This document shows positions 33,722 to 43,020 of a DNA stretch of 64,000 bases, piece after piece. This stretch comes from Flavobacterium commune (GTDB taxonomy: Bacteria > Bacteroidota > Bacteroidia > Flavobacteriales > Flavobacteriaceae), in NCBI RefSeq assembly GCF_001857965.1, contig NZ_CP017774.1, positions 1,488,001 to 1,552,000 on the forward strand. Reading direction: 5' to 3'. Numbering within the stretch: the stretch's first letter is position 1; each line of letters begins with the position of its first letter. The position numbers and the translations under genes are program-made. The notes below the pieces were generated by a model. It searched no databases. It saw only the letters and a program-made list of their open reading frames with translations, and had not been told where the DNA came from.

Positions 33722-34582
33722 TTATCCATTCAAAGCTTCTGCTCCACCAACAATCTCTAAGATCTCGTTAGTAATTGCAGCTTGACGTGCTTTGTTGTAT
33801 GTTAATTTCAATTGATTTCTCAATTCAGTAGCGTTATCTGTTGCTTTGTGCATTGCAGTCATACGCGCACCATGCTCAGAAGCAAATGAATCACGGATTC
33901 CTTTGTACAATTGTGTTTTCAATGATTTAGGAATCAAGGTCAATACAATTTCTTCTTTAGATGGTTCGAAGATATAATCTCCGGCTGCAACATTCAAATC
34001 AGATTTCACTGGAGCTAATGGTAAAAATTGTTCTGTTTGAACAATTTGAGTAGCAGCATTTTTAAATTGGTTATAAATCAATTCAATTCTGTCATACTCA
34101 CCACCAACAAATTTTTGAGTTAATGTTTCAGCAATAGCAGCAACATTATCAAAAGTTAAATTATCAAATACAGCACTTTGATTTTCAATTACTGTATTTG
34201 TCTTACTTAAAACATCATTTCCTTTTTTACCAATAGCAAAAATATCAACTTGTTTACCAGCATAAAACTCAGAACGATTTTTAGCTTCCTTAATTACATT
34301 CGAATTAAAAGCACCACACAAACCTCTGTTAGAAGTAATCGCTACTAATAATACTTTCTTCACTTCACGTTGTGTAGTAAATTCTTCTCCTGTTCCTCCT
34401 TCAAGAGTTGCAGAAAGATTTTGTAATAATTCCGTTAATTTTTCGGCATAAGGGCGCATGGCTGTAATTGCATCCTGAGCTTTTTTAAGCTTGGCTGCAG
34501 ATACCATTTTCATCGCCGATGTAATTTGCATCGTAGATGAAACGGAAGTAATTCTATTACGGATTTCCTTTAAATTTGCCAT
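33722..34582 (-). CDS. atpG: F1 ATP synthase gamma subunit
   Basis: The 286-residue protein is the central rotor shaft of F1. The N-terminal helix reads MANLKEIRNRITSVSSTMQI and the C-terminal LTYNKARQAAITNEILEIVGGAEAL, both hallmark gamma sequences. It is the last gene of the operon, 81 bases after atpA, with a hairpin-forming repeat between them. As usual in Bacteroidota, atpD and atpC do not follow and must lie elsewhere. Confidence 0.98.
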   Translation of the reverse strand: MANLKEIRNRITSVSSTMQITSAMKMVSAAKLKKAQDAITAMRPYAEKLTELLQNLSATLEGGTGEEFTTQREVKKVLLVAITSNRGLCGAFNSNVIKEAKNRSEFYAGKQVDIFAIGKKGNDVLSKTNTVIENQSAVFDNLTFDNVAAIAETLTQKFVGGEYDRIELIYNQFKNAATQIVQTEQFLPLAPVKSDLNVAAGDYIFEPSKEEIVLTLIPKSLKTQLYKGIRDSFASEHGARMTAMHKATDNATELRNQLKLTYNKARQAAITNEILEIVGGAEALNG

Positions 34583-34600
34583 TTTTTTGTAAAAGTTTGG

Positions 34601-34664
34601 AGTTGGAAGATGGAAGTAGGAAGTAAGATTTTAACTTCTTACTTCCAGCTTCTAACTTCTATCT
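34601..34664. repeat. Hairpin repeat between atpA and atpG
   Basis: The spacer holds GGAAGTAAG (34619-34627) and CTTACTTCC (34638-34646) as a perfect inner stem. Further outward pairing of GAAGTTAGAAG-like words runs on both sides. The words are tandemly repetitive (GGAAGATGGAAGTAGGAAGTAAG as complement). It sits between the genes for a 3-copy and a 1-copy subunit. Confidence 0.6.
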
Positions 34665-36241
34665 TAATTATATTTTGCTGAAACTTCTTTCGCTACAGTC
34701 TCGATTACATCAGTAATTTCGTCTGTCAACTTACCTGCTTTTAAAGCATCAAGAGTTGGTCTGTGCTTAGCGTTTAAGAATTCTAAGAAATCTTTCTCAA
34801 ATTCTTTTACTTTATTTACAGGAACATTTCTTAATAAGTTTTTAGAACCTGCATAGATAATAGCTACCTGGTCTTCAACAGTATAAGGATCATTCAAACC
34901 TTGTTTCAAGATTTCAACGTTTCTTTTTCCTTTTTCAATTACGTTTAAAGTAACAGCATCAAGGTCAGAACCAAATTTAGCGAAAGCTTCTAATTCACGG
35001 AATTGAGCCTGATCTAATTTTAAAGTACCTGATACTTTTTTCATTGATTTAATTTGAGCATTACCTCCAACACGAGATACAGAAATACCAACGTTAATTG
35101 CCGGACGAACCCCTGAGTTAAACAAATCTCCATCAAGGAAAATCTGACCATCAGTAATCGAGATTACGTTTGTTGGGATATAGGCAGAAACGTCACCAGC
35201 CTGAGTTTCGATAATTGGTAAAGCTGTTAATGAACCACCACCTTTAACGATTCCTTTGATAGAATCCGGTAAATCATTCATGTTTTTAGCAATTCCGTCA
35301 TCAGCGATAACTTTACAAGCTCTTTCTAATAAACGAGAGTGTAAGTAGAAAACGTCTCCAGGATATGCCTCACGTCCCGGTGGTCTTCTTAATAAAAGAG
35401 AAACTTCACGGTAAGCCACAGCTTGTTTAGATAAATCATCATAAACAATTAAAGCCGGACGACCAGAATCTCTAAAATATTCTCCAATAGCAGCACCAGC
35501 GAATGGAGCGTAAACTTGCATTGGAGCTGGGTCAGAAGCATTAGCAGCAACGATAACTGTATAAGCCATTGCTCCTTTTTCTTCTAACATTTTTGCAATT
35601 CCTGCTACAGTTGACGCTTTTTGTCCAATTGCAACATAGATACAGAATACTGGTTTACCAGCATCATAAAATTCTTTTTGATTTAAGATAGTGTCAATAC
35701 AAACAGTTGATTTACCTGTTTGACGGTCACCAATAACCAACTCACGTTGACCTCTACCAACCGGGATCATAGCATCAACCGCTTTTACACCTGTTTGTAA
35801 TGGTTCAGTAACTGGTTGACGGAAAACTACTCCAGGAGCTTTTCTTTCCAAAGGCATTTCGTATAAGTCCCCACCGATTGGTCCTTTTCCATCAATTGGA
35901 AAACCAAGAGTGTTTACTACACGTCCTACCATTTGTTCTCCTACTTTAAGAGAAGCAATACGTTGAGTTCTTTTAGCAGTAGAACCTTCTTTGATTCCTG
36001 TAGATGGTCCTAAAAGTACCACACCTACGTTATCTTCTTCAAGATTCAATACAATAGCCTCAAGACCATTTTCAAATTCTACTAACTCTCCATATTGTAC
36101 ATTCGAAAGCCCGTAAATACGAGCAATACCATCTCCAACTTGAAGTACCGTTCCTACCTCCTCTAGCGTAGCGCCAGATTCAAAACCTTCTACTTGCTTT
36201 CTTAATATTGCTGAAATTTCAGCAGGTTTGATTTCCGCCAT
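34664..36241 (-). CDS. atpA: F1 ATP synthase alpha subunit
   Basis: The 525-residue protein has the nucleotide-binding P-loop GDRQTGKST (171-179), the N-terminal beta-barrel ([14 protein letters not shown]) and the [20 protein letters not shown] segment of the alpha subunit. It forms the alternating hexamer with the beta subunit, which is not in this window. It lies 37 bases after atpH in the operon. Confidence 0.98.
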   Translation of the reverse strand: MAEIKPAEISAILRKQVEGFESGATLEEVGTVLQVGDGIARIYGLSNVQYGELVEFENGLEAIVLNLEEDNVGVVLLGPSTGIKEGSTAKRTQRIASLKVGEQMVGRVVNTLGFPIDGKGPIGGDLYEMPLERKAPGVVFRQPVTEPLQTGVKAVDAMIPVGRGQRELVIGDRQTGKSTVCIDTILNQKEFYDAGKPVFCIYVAIGQKASTVAGIAKMLEEKGAMAYTVIVAANASDPAPMQVYAPFAGAAIGEYFRDSGRPALIVYDDLSKQAVAYREVSLLLRRPPGREAYPGDVFYLHSRLLERACKVIADDGIAKNMNDLPDSIKGIVKGGGSLTALPIIETQAGDVSAYIPTNVISITDGQIFLDGDLFNSGVRPAINVGISVSRVGGNAQIKSMKKVSGTLKLDQAQFRELEAFAKFGSDLDAVTLNVIEKGKRNVEILKQGLNDPYTVEDQVAIIYAGSKNLLRNVPVNKVKEFEKDFLEFLNAKHRPTLDALKAGKLTDEITDVIETVAKEVSAKYN

Positions 36242-36278
36242 CTTAATTTATAATTTAGACACTTAATGTGCAATAAAA

Positions 36279-36812
36279 CTAGTTACTTAATTCTCTTTTT
36301 AATACTTGTAATCTGTTAGCAATTGAAGCATTGTATTGCTTATCGCCTATTCTTAAAATAAATCCTCCAATGATAGCAGGATCTACTACATTTTCAATTG
36401 TTACTTTTTTATCTGACAAAGATGCAATTTTAGCCAAAACTTTAGCTTCTAAATCAGCATCCAAAGGGATAGCAGTAGTTACTATAGCTACTTCTAAACC
36501 ATTAGCCTCATCAAATAATTCAGAATATGCTACTGCAATAGCTTCAAGGATTTCAAATCTTTTATTTTCAAATAATAAATGAAAGAAACCTTTAGTAACG
36601 CCATTAACATTAGCAAAAACTTCCAATAGTGCATTTTCTTTTACCTCAACACTTATTGTTGGACTTTGAATAAACGCATTTAATTCAGAGTTTCCTTTAA
36701 TAGTTGAAGCAATTAAAATCATATCGTTATTAATCTCGTTAGCAACTCCTATTGAGTCTGCCATACTAAGAATCGCTTTTGCGTAACGAATTGCTGCTCT
36801 TGTACCTGCCAT
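36279..36812 (-). CDS. atpH: F1 ATP synthase delta subunit
   Basis: The 177-residue protein joins F1 to the peripheral stalk. It starts RAAIRYAKAILSMAD, and its C-terminus ends PAIIGGFILRIGDKQYNASI followed by an ANRLQVLKREL helix, both typical of delta/OSCP. The start lies four bases after the atpF stop, so translation is closely coupled. Confidence 0.96.
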   Translation of the reverse strand: MAGTRAAIRYAKAILSMADSIGVANEINNDMILIASTIKGNSELNAFIQSPTISVEVKENALLEVFANVNGVTKGFFHLLFENKRFEILEAIAVAYSELFDEANGLEVAIVTTAIPLDADLEAKVLAKIASLSDKKVTIENVVDPAIIGGFILRIGDKQYNASIANRLQVLKRELSN

Positions 36813-36816
36813 AATA

Positions 36817-37317
36817 TTAGTTTAGCTTTACGTCACCTAACATTTTCTCAACTAATTTAGTTTGAGCTTCAGTGTTAGATAATTCGTCTTTCAATAATTT
36901 CTCTGCGATACTCAATGACAAAGTAGAAACCTGCAATTTCAATTCAGCCATAGCTGCATTTTTTTCGCTGTTAATTGCTGCTTTAGCCTGCTCAATCATT
37001 TTCTCACCTTGTGCCTGAGCTTCACCTTTAGCATCAGCAATCATTTTCTCTTTCATCTCACGAGCTTCTTTCAACATAGCATCACGCTCAGCTCTTGCCT
37101 CGTTCAAAATTCTTTGATTGTCAGCTTGCAAATTTTGCATTTCTTTTCTAGCATTTTCAGCAGATTCTAATGCGTTTTTGATTCCTTCTTCTCTTTCATT
37201 AACTGCATCAAGAATAGGTTTCCAAGCGAATTTTTTCAATAATAATATTAATCCAACAAATATTAATACTTGCCAAAAAAACAAACCAAACTCAAACTGA
37301 TTTATTAACTTTTCCAT
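36817..37317 (-). CDS. atpF: F0 ATP synthase b subunit
   Basis: The 166-residue protein has one N-terminal membrane helix (FGLFFWQVLIFVGLILLLK) and a long charged helix that dimerises as the peripheral stalk (AWKPILDAVNEREEGIKNAL, then many Lys/Glu/Ala heptads). Length is normal. It lies between atpE and atpH. Confidence 0.97.
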   Translation of the reverse strand: MEKLINQFEFGLFFWQVLIFVGLILLLKKFAWKPILDAVNEREEGIKNALESAENARKEMQNLQADNQRILNEARAERDAMLKEAREMKEKMIADAKGEAQAQGEKMIEQAKAAINSEKNAAMAELKLQVSTLSLSIAEKLLKDELSNTEAQTKLVEKMLGDVKLN

Positions 37318-37441
37318 TATATATAATTCTAAGTTTTATATTCTAAATTTAATCTTGTTGCATTGCTGCAATGTAATGTTTTAATTTTAAAAGCAATAGT
37401 TACAACCAACCGTTGCAACTATTGTCTTTTTTTAGTTTTAA

Positions 37442-37633
37442 TTAAGCTGCGAATAAAGCTGCGAAACCAATACCTTCAATAAGTGCAGCAGCGATAAGCA
37501 TAGCTGTTTGGATTTTTCCTGAAGCTTCTGGTTGACGAGCAATAGCGTCCATTGCTGAACTACCAATTTTACCAATACCTAAACCTGCTCCGATAACGAT
37601 TAATCCAGCTCCAATAATTTGTGGAATTTCCAT
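37442..37633 (-). CDS. atpE: F0 ATP synthase c subunit
   Basis: The 63-residue protein is the rotor ring subunit: two hydrophobic helices joined by the ARQPEASGKI polar loop, with the ion-carrying Glu53 in AALIEGIGFAAL. The usual sodium-binding glutamine in helix 1 is absent, so proton use is likely. Spacers of more than 100 bases on either side of this gene distinguish it in the operon, which fits the need for many copies. Confidence 0.98.
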   Translation of the reverse strand: MEIPQIIGAGLIVIGAGLGIGKIGSSAMDAIARQPEASGKIQTAMLIAAALIEGIGFAALFAA

Positions 37634-37654
37634 GATATATATATTAAAAATTAA

Positions 37655-37742
37655 ACATTCTTTGTTGGGTTTATCGTTTGTGATTTATGGTTTATCGTTG
37701 CGAAACAACAAACTCTAAACAACAAACAACAAACAATAAACA
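37655..37742. repeat. Repetitive hairpin between atpE and atpB
   Basis: The left arm is made of TTTATCGTTTGTGATTTATG-like words (37663-37700) and the right arm of AAACAACAAAC and AACAATAAAC words (37701-37742). The arms are imperfect reverse complements. It is the same type of sequence as at 2151-2222 and 34601-34664: tandem words forming an operon-internal hairpin. Confidence 0.5.
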
Positions 37743-37744
37743 TT

Positions 37745-38908
37745 TTAGTGGTGACCTTCTTCGTGGTGGTGTTCTTCAACAGCCGCACCAAAATAAAGTG
37801 CCGATAACATTGTGAAAATATAAGCCTGCAAGAATGCAACTAAAATTTCAAGAATAGAAAGTGCAAATGCTAACCCAAAAGATAACGGACTTCCAATCCA
37901 GCTTTTAAAGATAAACATTAAAGCGATAATACTCATCAATACAATGTGTCCTGCAAAAATATTTGCGTACAAACGTATCATTAATGAGAAAGGTTTAATG
38001 AAAACACCTAACAATTCAATTGGCGCTAAGATAATACGCATTGGTTTTGGCACACCCGGCATCCAGAAAATGTGTCCCCAATAGTTTTTATTAGCTGTTA
38101 AGTTAGTAATTAGGAAAGTTAAAAATGCTAACGAGAAAGTAATTGTTAAGTTACCAGTAGCATTAATTCCTAGTGGAGTTAATCCGAAGATATTTAAGAA
38201 CAATACAAAGAAGAAGATTGTCAATAAATAACTCATATAGTTTTTATATTTTTTCTCACCAATGTTTGGGATAGCTATTTCGTCACGAACATATACTACT
38301 AATGGTTCAAAAATACGACCTACTCCAGAAGCAATTCCTCCGTTTTTAGCGTAAGATTTAGCCAAATTAGTAAAAATGAAAAACATTAATAAAGCAGCAG
38401 CAATAATTGAAACTACTGTTTTAGTAATTGAAAAGTCAATAGGACGAACATTAGTCGGGAAACCAGTTTCTTCATCCTCAGTAATTGTTCCTGAAGCATC
38501 TGTTCTGTAAATTTTACCATCATGATGATTGATAGCATAAAAGTTACCTTTAGATTCTGCTACTTCTTTTCCGTGATGGAATTTTGCAGAAGAAAAAACG
38601 TGTAATTCATTATTGTCCCATAAAATTACAGGCAATGGAAAACCCCAGCTTTCTCCTGTCTCATCATCCTGAGTTAATGAAAAATCATGAGAATCCAAAA
38701 CGTGGTGACCAATGAACGCTTTAATTTTAGATTTTAAATCTGTTGGTTCAGCATGAGCTCCTTCATGATGCCCCTCGGCTGCTACTTCGTGAGTGGCTTC
38801 TACCTTTACTTGTGCCGAATCAACTTCTTGATTTGCAAAACTTACCAATGGAAGACACGCTAAAAATGTTGCTATTATAAATCTAAGTGGTCTCTTTAAA
38901 ATCACCAT
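37745..38908 (-). CDS. atpB: F0 ATP synthase a subunit
   Basis: The 387-residue protein is long for an a subunit because it has a signal peptide and an N-terminal soluble region of about 150 residues, as in other Bacteroidota. The membrane part contains the essential arginine in LMIRLYANIFAGHIVL and the helix LLGVFIKPFSLMIRL. The C-terminus is histidine-rich (EEHHHEEGHH), and a further His-rich patch follows the signal peptide (EGHHEGAHAE). It forms the proton half-channels with the c ring. Confidence 0.97.
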   Translation of the reverse strand: MVILKRPLRFIIATFLACLPLVSFANQEVDSAQVKVEATHEVAAEGHHEGAHAEPTDLKSKIKAFIGHHVLDSHDFSLTQDDETGESWGFPLPVILWDNNELHVFSSAKFHHGKEVAESKGNFYAINHHDGKIYRTDASGTITEDEETGFPTNVRPIDFSITKTVVSIIAAALLMFFIFTNLAKSYAKNGGIASGVGRIFEPLVVYVRDEIAIPNIGEKKYKNYMSYLLTIFFFVLFLNIFGLTPLGINATGNLTITFSLAFLTFLITNLTANKNYWGHIFWMPGVPKPMRIILAPIELLGVFIKPFSLMIRLYANIFAGHIVLMSIIALMFIFKSWIGSPLSFGLAFALSILEILVAFLQAYIFTMLSALYFGAAVEEHHHEEGHH

Positions 38909-39025
38909 AATTACTAAATATGTTATATTTACGTTTCTAAAATTTGGCGCAAAGGTACATTTTTTATTTACATCTAAAAGGATATAAAAATATATTTTTT
39001 TTAATCTCTGATTTAAGGCTCTTTT

Positions 39026-39418
39026 TTAAGGCTTTTTGCTTAATATTCTTATAGTTAGAACAGTCTCAATTGTCAAAAAAAGGACAAATAGTACAAAAAA
39101 ATTTATCTTCTCAATTCTAATGTCATAATGAGTCCTATTCAAAATCGGCTTTAGGAGTAAATAATAGAAAACAAGTTTACTGCTGGTTAACAACAAAAAA
39201 GACATTCCCAACTGATCAAAATTGCGTTTTTTTATCATTAAAAGAATAAAAACAATCACAAAAGACAATATAAAAAAGATGCCATACAACTGCTCTAAAC
39301 TGTAATAAAACGTCTGCTGGTCGATTTTGAAAAAATAAAAAACCAATTGATGCACTACATAAGCTACAACTACCGAAATAAATAAAAAGAGAAGAGACTT
39401 GTAATTTTTTAAAATCAT
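39026..39418 (-). CDS. DUF6168 family membrane protein
   Basis: The 130-residue protein has four predicted membrane helices (about residues 9-30, 42-62, 72-92 and 105-125) separated by short loops. I believe it belongs to DUF6168, which occurs at this place in flavobacterial atp operons. The position between AtpZ and atpB is that of the AtpI-type assembly helpers of other bacteria, so a role in c-ring assembly is possible. This is inferred from position only. Confidence 0.75.
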   Translation of the reverse strand: MILKNYKSLLFLFISVVVAYVVHQLVFYFFKIDQQTFYYSLEQLYGIFFILSFVIVFILLMIKKRNFDQLGMSFLLLTSSKLVFYYLLLKPILNRTHYDIRIEKINFFVLFVLFLTIETVLTIRILSKKP

Positions 39419-39446
39419 AATTGTTGTTTTGTCCGGAAAAGACGGT

Positions 39447-39677
39447 TCATTCTTTATCTTTATTAATCTCGTTAACCTGCCTTATTACATTATACAATGC
39501 TAAGAACACCCCTATCATGACAAATATTTTGTTGTAATAAATCTTAGGATGCGGATGATTTTCGTCGAGCCAGTCACCTAAATATGCAAACAAAAAAATG
39601 ATTACTCCCATTTGTATGGGAATATTAATCAAAGCGAGCCATTTACCAGGCTTTTTATCGTTAGGATTCGTTTCCAT
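39447..39677 (-). CDS. atpZ: AtpZ/AtpI family protein
   Basis: I choose the ATG at 39677 (76 residues); a GTG one codon earlier is less likely. Two hydrophobic helices (about residues 16-36 and 48-68) joined by the DENHPHPKIYYNK loop match the small AtpZ/AtpI proteins found at the head of atp operons, implicated in c-ring assembly or divalent cation handling. Its start overlaps the end of the bactofilin gene by 17 bases, so it is translationally coupled to it. Confidence 0.85.
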   Translation of the reverse strand: METNPNDKKPGKWLALINIPIQMGVIIFLFAYLGDWLDENHPHPKIYYNKIFVMIGVFLALYNVIRQVNEINKDKE

Positions 39678-40047
39678 CACTTGATATGTTTTGACTTTCT
39701 TTCATTGTACAGGAGGCAGAAAAATCGGCTCCTGGTTCTACTGCTAATTTTCCCACGGTAACATCGCCCTGAATACTTGCTTTGGATTTAATATTTAATA
39801 ATTCGGCTACTATAATTGTTCCGTTAAATTTCCCTTCAATATCAGCATTTTTACAACTAACATCTCCCGTAACACTTCCTGTAGGGCCTATAACTAACTT
39901 ACCCATAGATTGAAAATTCCCTATTAATTCGCCATCTAATCTAAAATCAGCCTTCGAAATAATATCTCCTTTTATAATGGTTCCTTCAACGATTCTATTA
40001 GTTTTACCTAAAAGCTCGGTATAGGGTTTTTCTTTTTTATTAAACAT
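39661..40047 (-). CDS. Bactofilin (polymer-forming cytoskeletal protein)
   Basis: The 128-residue protein is a bactofilin: a short N-terminus followed by right-handed beta-helix repeats (TNRIVEGTIIKGDIISKADF, RLDGELIGNF, GSVTGDVSCKNADIEGKFNG). Bactofilins polymerise without nucleotide and position envelope enzymes. Here the gene lies between sprE and the atp genes with a 5-base gap upstream and an overlap downstream, so it is part of the same transcript by spacing. Confidence 0.92.
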   Translation of the reverse strand: MFNKKEKPYTELLGKTNRIVEGTIIKGDIISKADFRLDGELIGNFQSMGKLVIGPTGSVTGDVSCKNADIEGKFNGTIIVAELLNIKSKASIQGDVTVGKLAVEPGADFSASCTMKESQNISSDGNES

Positions 40048-40052
40048 TGCAA

Positions 40053-42668
40053 TTATTTTTTGGCTTCTAAATATGAGTTTAGATTTTTCTTGATTTGAAC
40101 TATTTTATAATTTTCGTTCGAAATAATTATAGGAACAGTTGTGATTTGATAACTTGGATTTTCTTTTAAAACTCCTGCTACACTCGTGGCATATTCCTGT
40201 GTGGAAATACCCTGAACGATTACAAATCCCTGGTTTTCAGCATAGGAATTATAAGCCAGATTTAATTTTTGAGCATTCTCAGCATTAATAAACTTACTGA
40301 TTTTTTCCTCTATTGTTTTTTTATCATTAGCAGCATTTAGAGCTACCGGATACAATATCTTCCAATGAGTGGACTCTTTAAAATCAAAATCCATTTGTTC
40401 TAATGACGGTATTTGCTCTGCCAGAATGCTATGTGCCTTTTTACCTTCTTCGGTATTTGGATAAGTCGCTGCCACAAATTCCAATGCAGTTTTATAAGCA
40501 ACTAATCCTTTTTGTTTTCCAATGGTATTGGCTTTTAAAAGTTCAAATTTAGGTACCACTTCTTCACCCGAAAACTGATTGATTAATCCGTCCACTTTGG
40601 CCGAAACAGCATCAAATTCTTCGTTGTTGTATTGCTGATATAATTTTTTATAAACCTCCTCGGGACTTCCTTCCTCAACTATCACATTCGAATTGTTTAA
40701 AATTTGAGCATACCGCGAATTTGGATATTGACTTATAATTTTGTTCCTGATTTCCTCAGCTTTTTCATTATTTGTAACTTGATAAATTTTATACAAATTA
40801 TATAAGCTAGGAAGTACTAATTTTTCTACGGGTTGATTGGCTAATAATTGTTCTAATTTTTTTGCAGCCAAATCATATTCTTTGAACTTTTCCTTATAAA
40901 TAACACCTAACTGATAATAAGCATCATTGCGCTCTTTGGCAATGCTGTCAATAGCTGTCACTGCTACGGGAAGCTGTTTTAAATAAAAATCAGCCGTGTA
41001 TTTAGGTTCAACTTCTTTTTCTTTCGAAACTTTCTCAGCCACTACTTCCTGTTCCTGAACGCTAAGTGAATCGTTAGCAATTGCATTATTCGGATTCAAA
41101 TTAATTGAGGAACTAACTCTCCAAAATCCTGTTGAAACGCGTTTCCCCCAATTTTTCTTAAAGGCAATTTTCCCAAAAGACACCGTGGAAGGATTGTAAA
41201 AATAAAAGCTGTTTTCTGTTTGAATGCTCGCCATAGATGGCGGAGCAAATGGCGTTTTAGCAGCAGGATTAGCTGATTTAGCAGCATCAGCAACCGAAGA
41301 CTGACTGTTTCTTTCGATATTTTTTTGCTTTTCGGCTTCTTTCTCCTCTAAAATTCTTTTGGCTTCATCTGATTTTTTTAACTTCTCTATGTAACCGTCA
41401 AAATAAGCTATTTTCCCGGATTCAGGTAATGAAACTATATGTAGAATACTGTCGTTTCTGGTGGCTATGTCTTCATAGAAAATTACTTCATCGAGATTTT
41501 TACGCACTTTTTCAATGTGAATAAACTCTCTGGTTTTAGGATTCAGTTTTACCAAAGTACTGTCGTAATATTTAGCCGCAAGCGGATAACGTGCATTTTT
41601 AAAATACATGTTTCCTATATTTCTGTAATCGGACGCTATTAAATAATTATCGGATTGAGCCTTTTTTAAAGAAGCATTGTAATATTCTAAAGCCCTTTCG
41701 TCCTTGTCTTGCTTGTCATAGAAAACACCCATCTGGTAATTTAAAATATCCAAAAAAGGACGGTTCTCACGGTTTTCTAACAATTTATGGAATTTCTCAT
41801 CAAAGGCCATTTTATCACCATTTTGATAATCAAACAATGCAGCTAATCTGACCTGCGATTGCATCATGTATTTCCTGTCTGATTTACGATTCATCTTAAT
41901 CACCGCCTGATAATACTCTTTTGCAATTTCATTTTGACCCATTTCCTCATGCAATTGCCCCAAAATAAAACGGTATCTGGCTTTTTCATTATTGCGTTTG
42001 GTAAAAATCACGGCTTTTTTTAATGTAACAATCGCACTGTCTTTTTCTTCTAAATTTAAAAAAGAAGCCGCCAAAAGCGCATTGGCATCAGCCAAAACCT
42101 GTTTTTTAGGTTTGTGATCTTTGAGCATTTTGCTGATATTTTTCACCACCAAAGCATCGTTGCCTAAACGCATATTGGTTTTTTCACGCCAAATTTTAGC
42201 TTCTTCTATTCGGCTGCTGTTAGGATATTTGTATAAAATATAATTAAAAGCGTCCAGTGCCGGAATGAATCGTTGATCGTAGTAACGGGATTTTCCTAAC
42301 AATAAATACGCTTCGTCAATTTGAGAATTGCGCTCCCTGCCGCCAATGTTCATCGAATGTTTTTGAATAGCCTTGGTCGCTTTGGTTTCTGCCAATTTAA
42401 AATCGGCATTTTTTGTGGTATCTACTACAATATCTTCATTGATGTGCATGGGTTCAATAGACAAACGCTCCCAGAAATTATCTTCGTTGCTGGCCTCAAT
42501 ACCTTTAATTCCTTTGTCTAATCCTATTTGACCGTTGTACAAAATGTTATATTTTGTACTTAAAGCATGTGAATTTCGAGCCAAAAAAGTATCATTCCTG
42601 GTAGAACAAGCTACCAAAATACACAAACACCCTAGGGGAATTGAATATTTAATTTTGTTGGTTTTCAA
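40053..42668 (-). CDS. sprE: Gliding motility/type IX secretion TPR lipoprotein SprE-like
   Basis: The 871-residue lipoprotein starts at a TTG (42668): no ATG is available in frame before an upstream TAA, and the TTG start gives a proper lipoprotein signal (GCLCILVAC, Cys21). The body is TPR-rich (DEAYLLLGKSRYYDQRFIPAL, ALDAFNYILYKYPNSSRIEEA, AAKKLEQLL). Size and layout fit SprE of Flavobacterium johnsoniae (PorW in Porphyromonas), an outer-membrane-associated lipoprotein needed for gliding and type IX secretion. It is five bases upstream of the bactofilin and so may share a transcript with the ATP synthase genes. The C-terminus (STQEYATSVAGVLKENPSYQ) is a ferredoxin-like tail. Confidence 0.85.
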   Translation of the reverse strand: MKTNKIKYSIPLGCLCILVACSTRNDTFLARNSHALSTKYNILYNGQIGLDKGIKGIEASNEDNFWERLSIEPMHINEDIVVDTTKNADFKLAETKATKAIQKHSMNIGGRERNSQIDEAYLLLGKSRYYDQRFIPALDAFNYILYKYPNSSRIEEAKIWREKTNMRLGNDALVVKNISKMLKDHKPKKQVLADANALLAASFLNLEEKDSAIVTLKKAVIFTKRNNEKARYRFILGQLHEEMGQNEIAKEYYQAVIKMNRKSDRKYMMQSQVRLAALFDYQNGDKMAFDEKFHKLLENRENRPFLDILNYQMGVFYDKQDKDERALEYYNASLKKAQSDNYLIASDYRNIGNMYFKNARYPLAAKYYDSTLVKLNPKTREFIHIEKVRKNLDEVIFYEDIATRNDSILHIVSLPESGKIAYFDGYIEKLKKSDEAKRILEEKEAEKQKNIERNSQSSVADAAKSANPAAKTPFAPPSMASIQTENSFYFYNPSTVSFGKIAFKKNWGKRVSTGFWRVSSSINLNPNNAIANDSLSVQEQEVVAEKVSKEKEVEPKYTADFYLKQLPVAVTAIDSIAKERNDAYYQLGVIYKEKFKEYDLAAKKLEQLLANQPVEKLVLPSLYNLYKIYQVTNNEKAEEIRNKIISQYPNSRYAQILNNSNVIVEEGSPEEVYKKLYQQYNNEEFDAVSAKVDGLINQFSGEEVVPKFELLKANTIGKQKGLVAYKTALEFVAATYPNTEEGKKAHSILAEQIPSLEQMDFDFKESTHWKILYPVALNAANDKKTIEEKISKFINAENAQKLNLAYNSYAENQGFVIVQGISTQEYATSVAGVLKENPSYQITTVPIIISNENYKIVQIKKNLNSYLEAKK

Positions 42669-43020
42669 TGATTCGCTGGTTTTATCATTAAACTTTTAAA
42701 AAGTTTTTTTAGTATAATGACTGGTAAAAATACGTTTCTTTTTGAAATATAGAAATTTAAAGCCGGAAAAGCTTTTGAGTAGTTTTGAAATTAATCAAAA
42801 TACACTTTTAAAATTCTTATCTAAATTCTCAAAAAAATCAAAATCAACTGTTTAAATACAATAACAAAAAATTAAGACTAGTAAAAAAGCTACTTTTTTG
42901 AAACTGAACTTTCAGATAAGCTTGTTTTAGGGAATCAAAATTAATGATTCCGCAAAATATTCCACAAATTCAGTATCTTAATTATGTAGCGTTTTCTATT
43001 TTTGTAAAAAATTATATCAC
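42669..43020. other. 352-base divergent spacer between sprE and the PaaE-like gene
   Basis: No gene is present. The stretch is AT-rich with A- and T-runs. Near the right end a TATTTTTG box (42997-43004) matches the flavobacterial -7 consensus and would give the PaaE-like gene a leader of about 10 bases. I could not assign a promoter for sprE. Confidence 0.45.
42997..43004 (+). promoter_or_regulatory. Candidate -7 box of the PaaE-like gene
   Basis: TATTTTTG fits TAnnTTTG and lies 16 bases before the ATG at 43021. A matching -33 TTG is not obvious, so the call is tentative. Confidence 0.4.
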
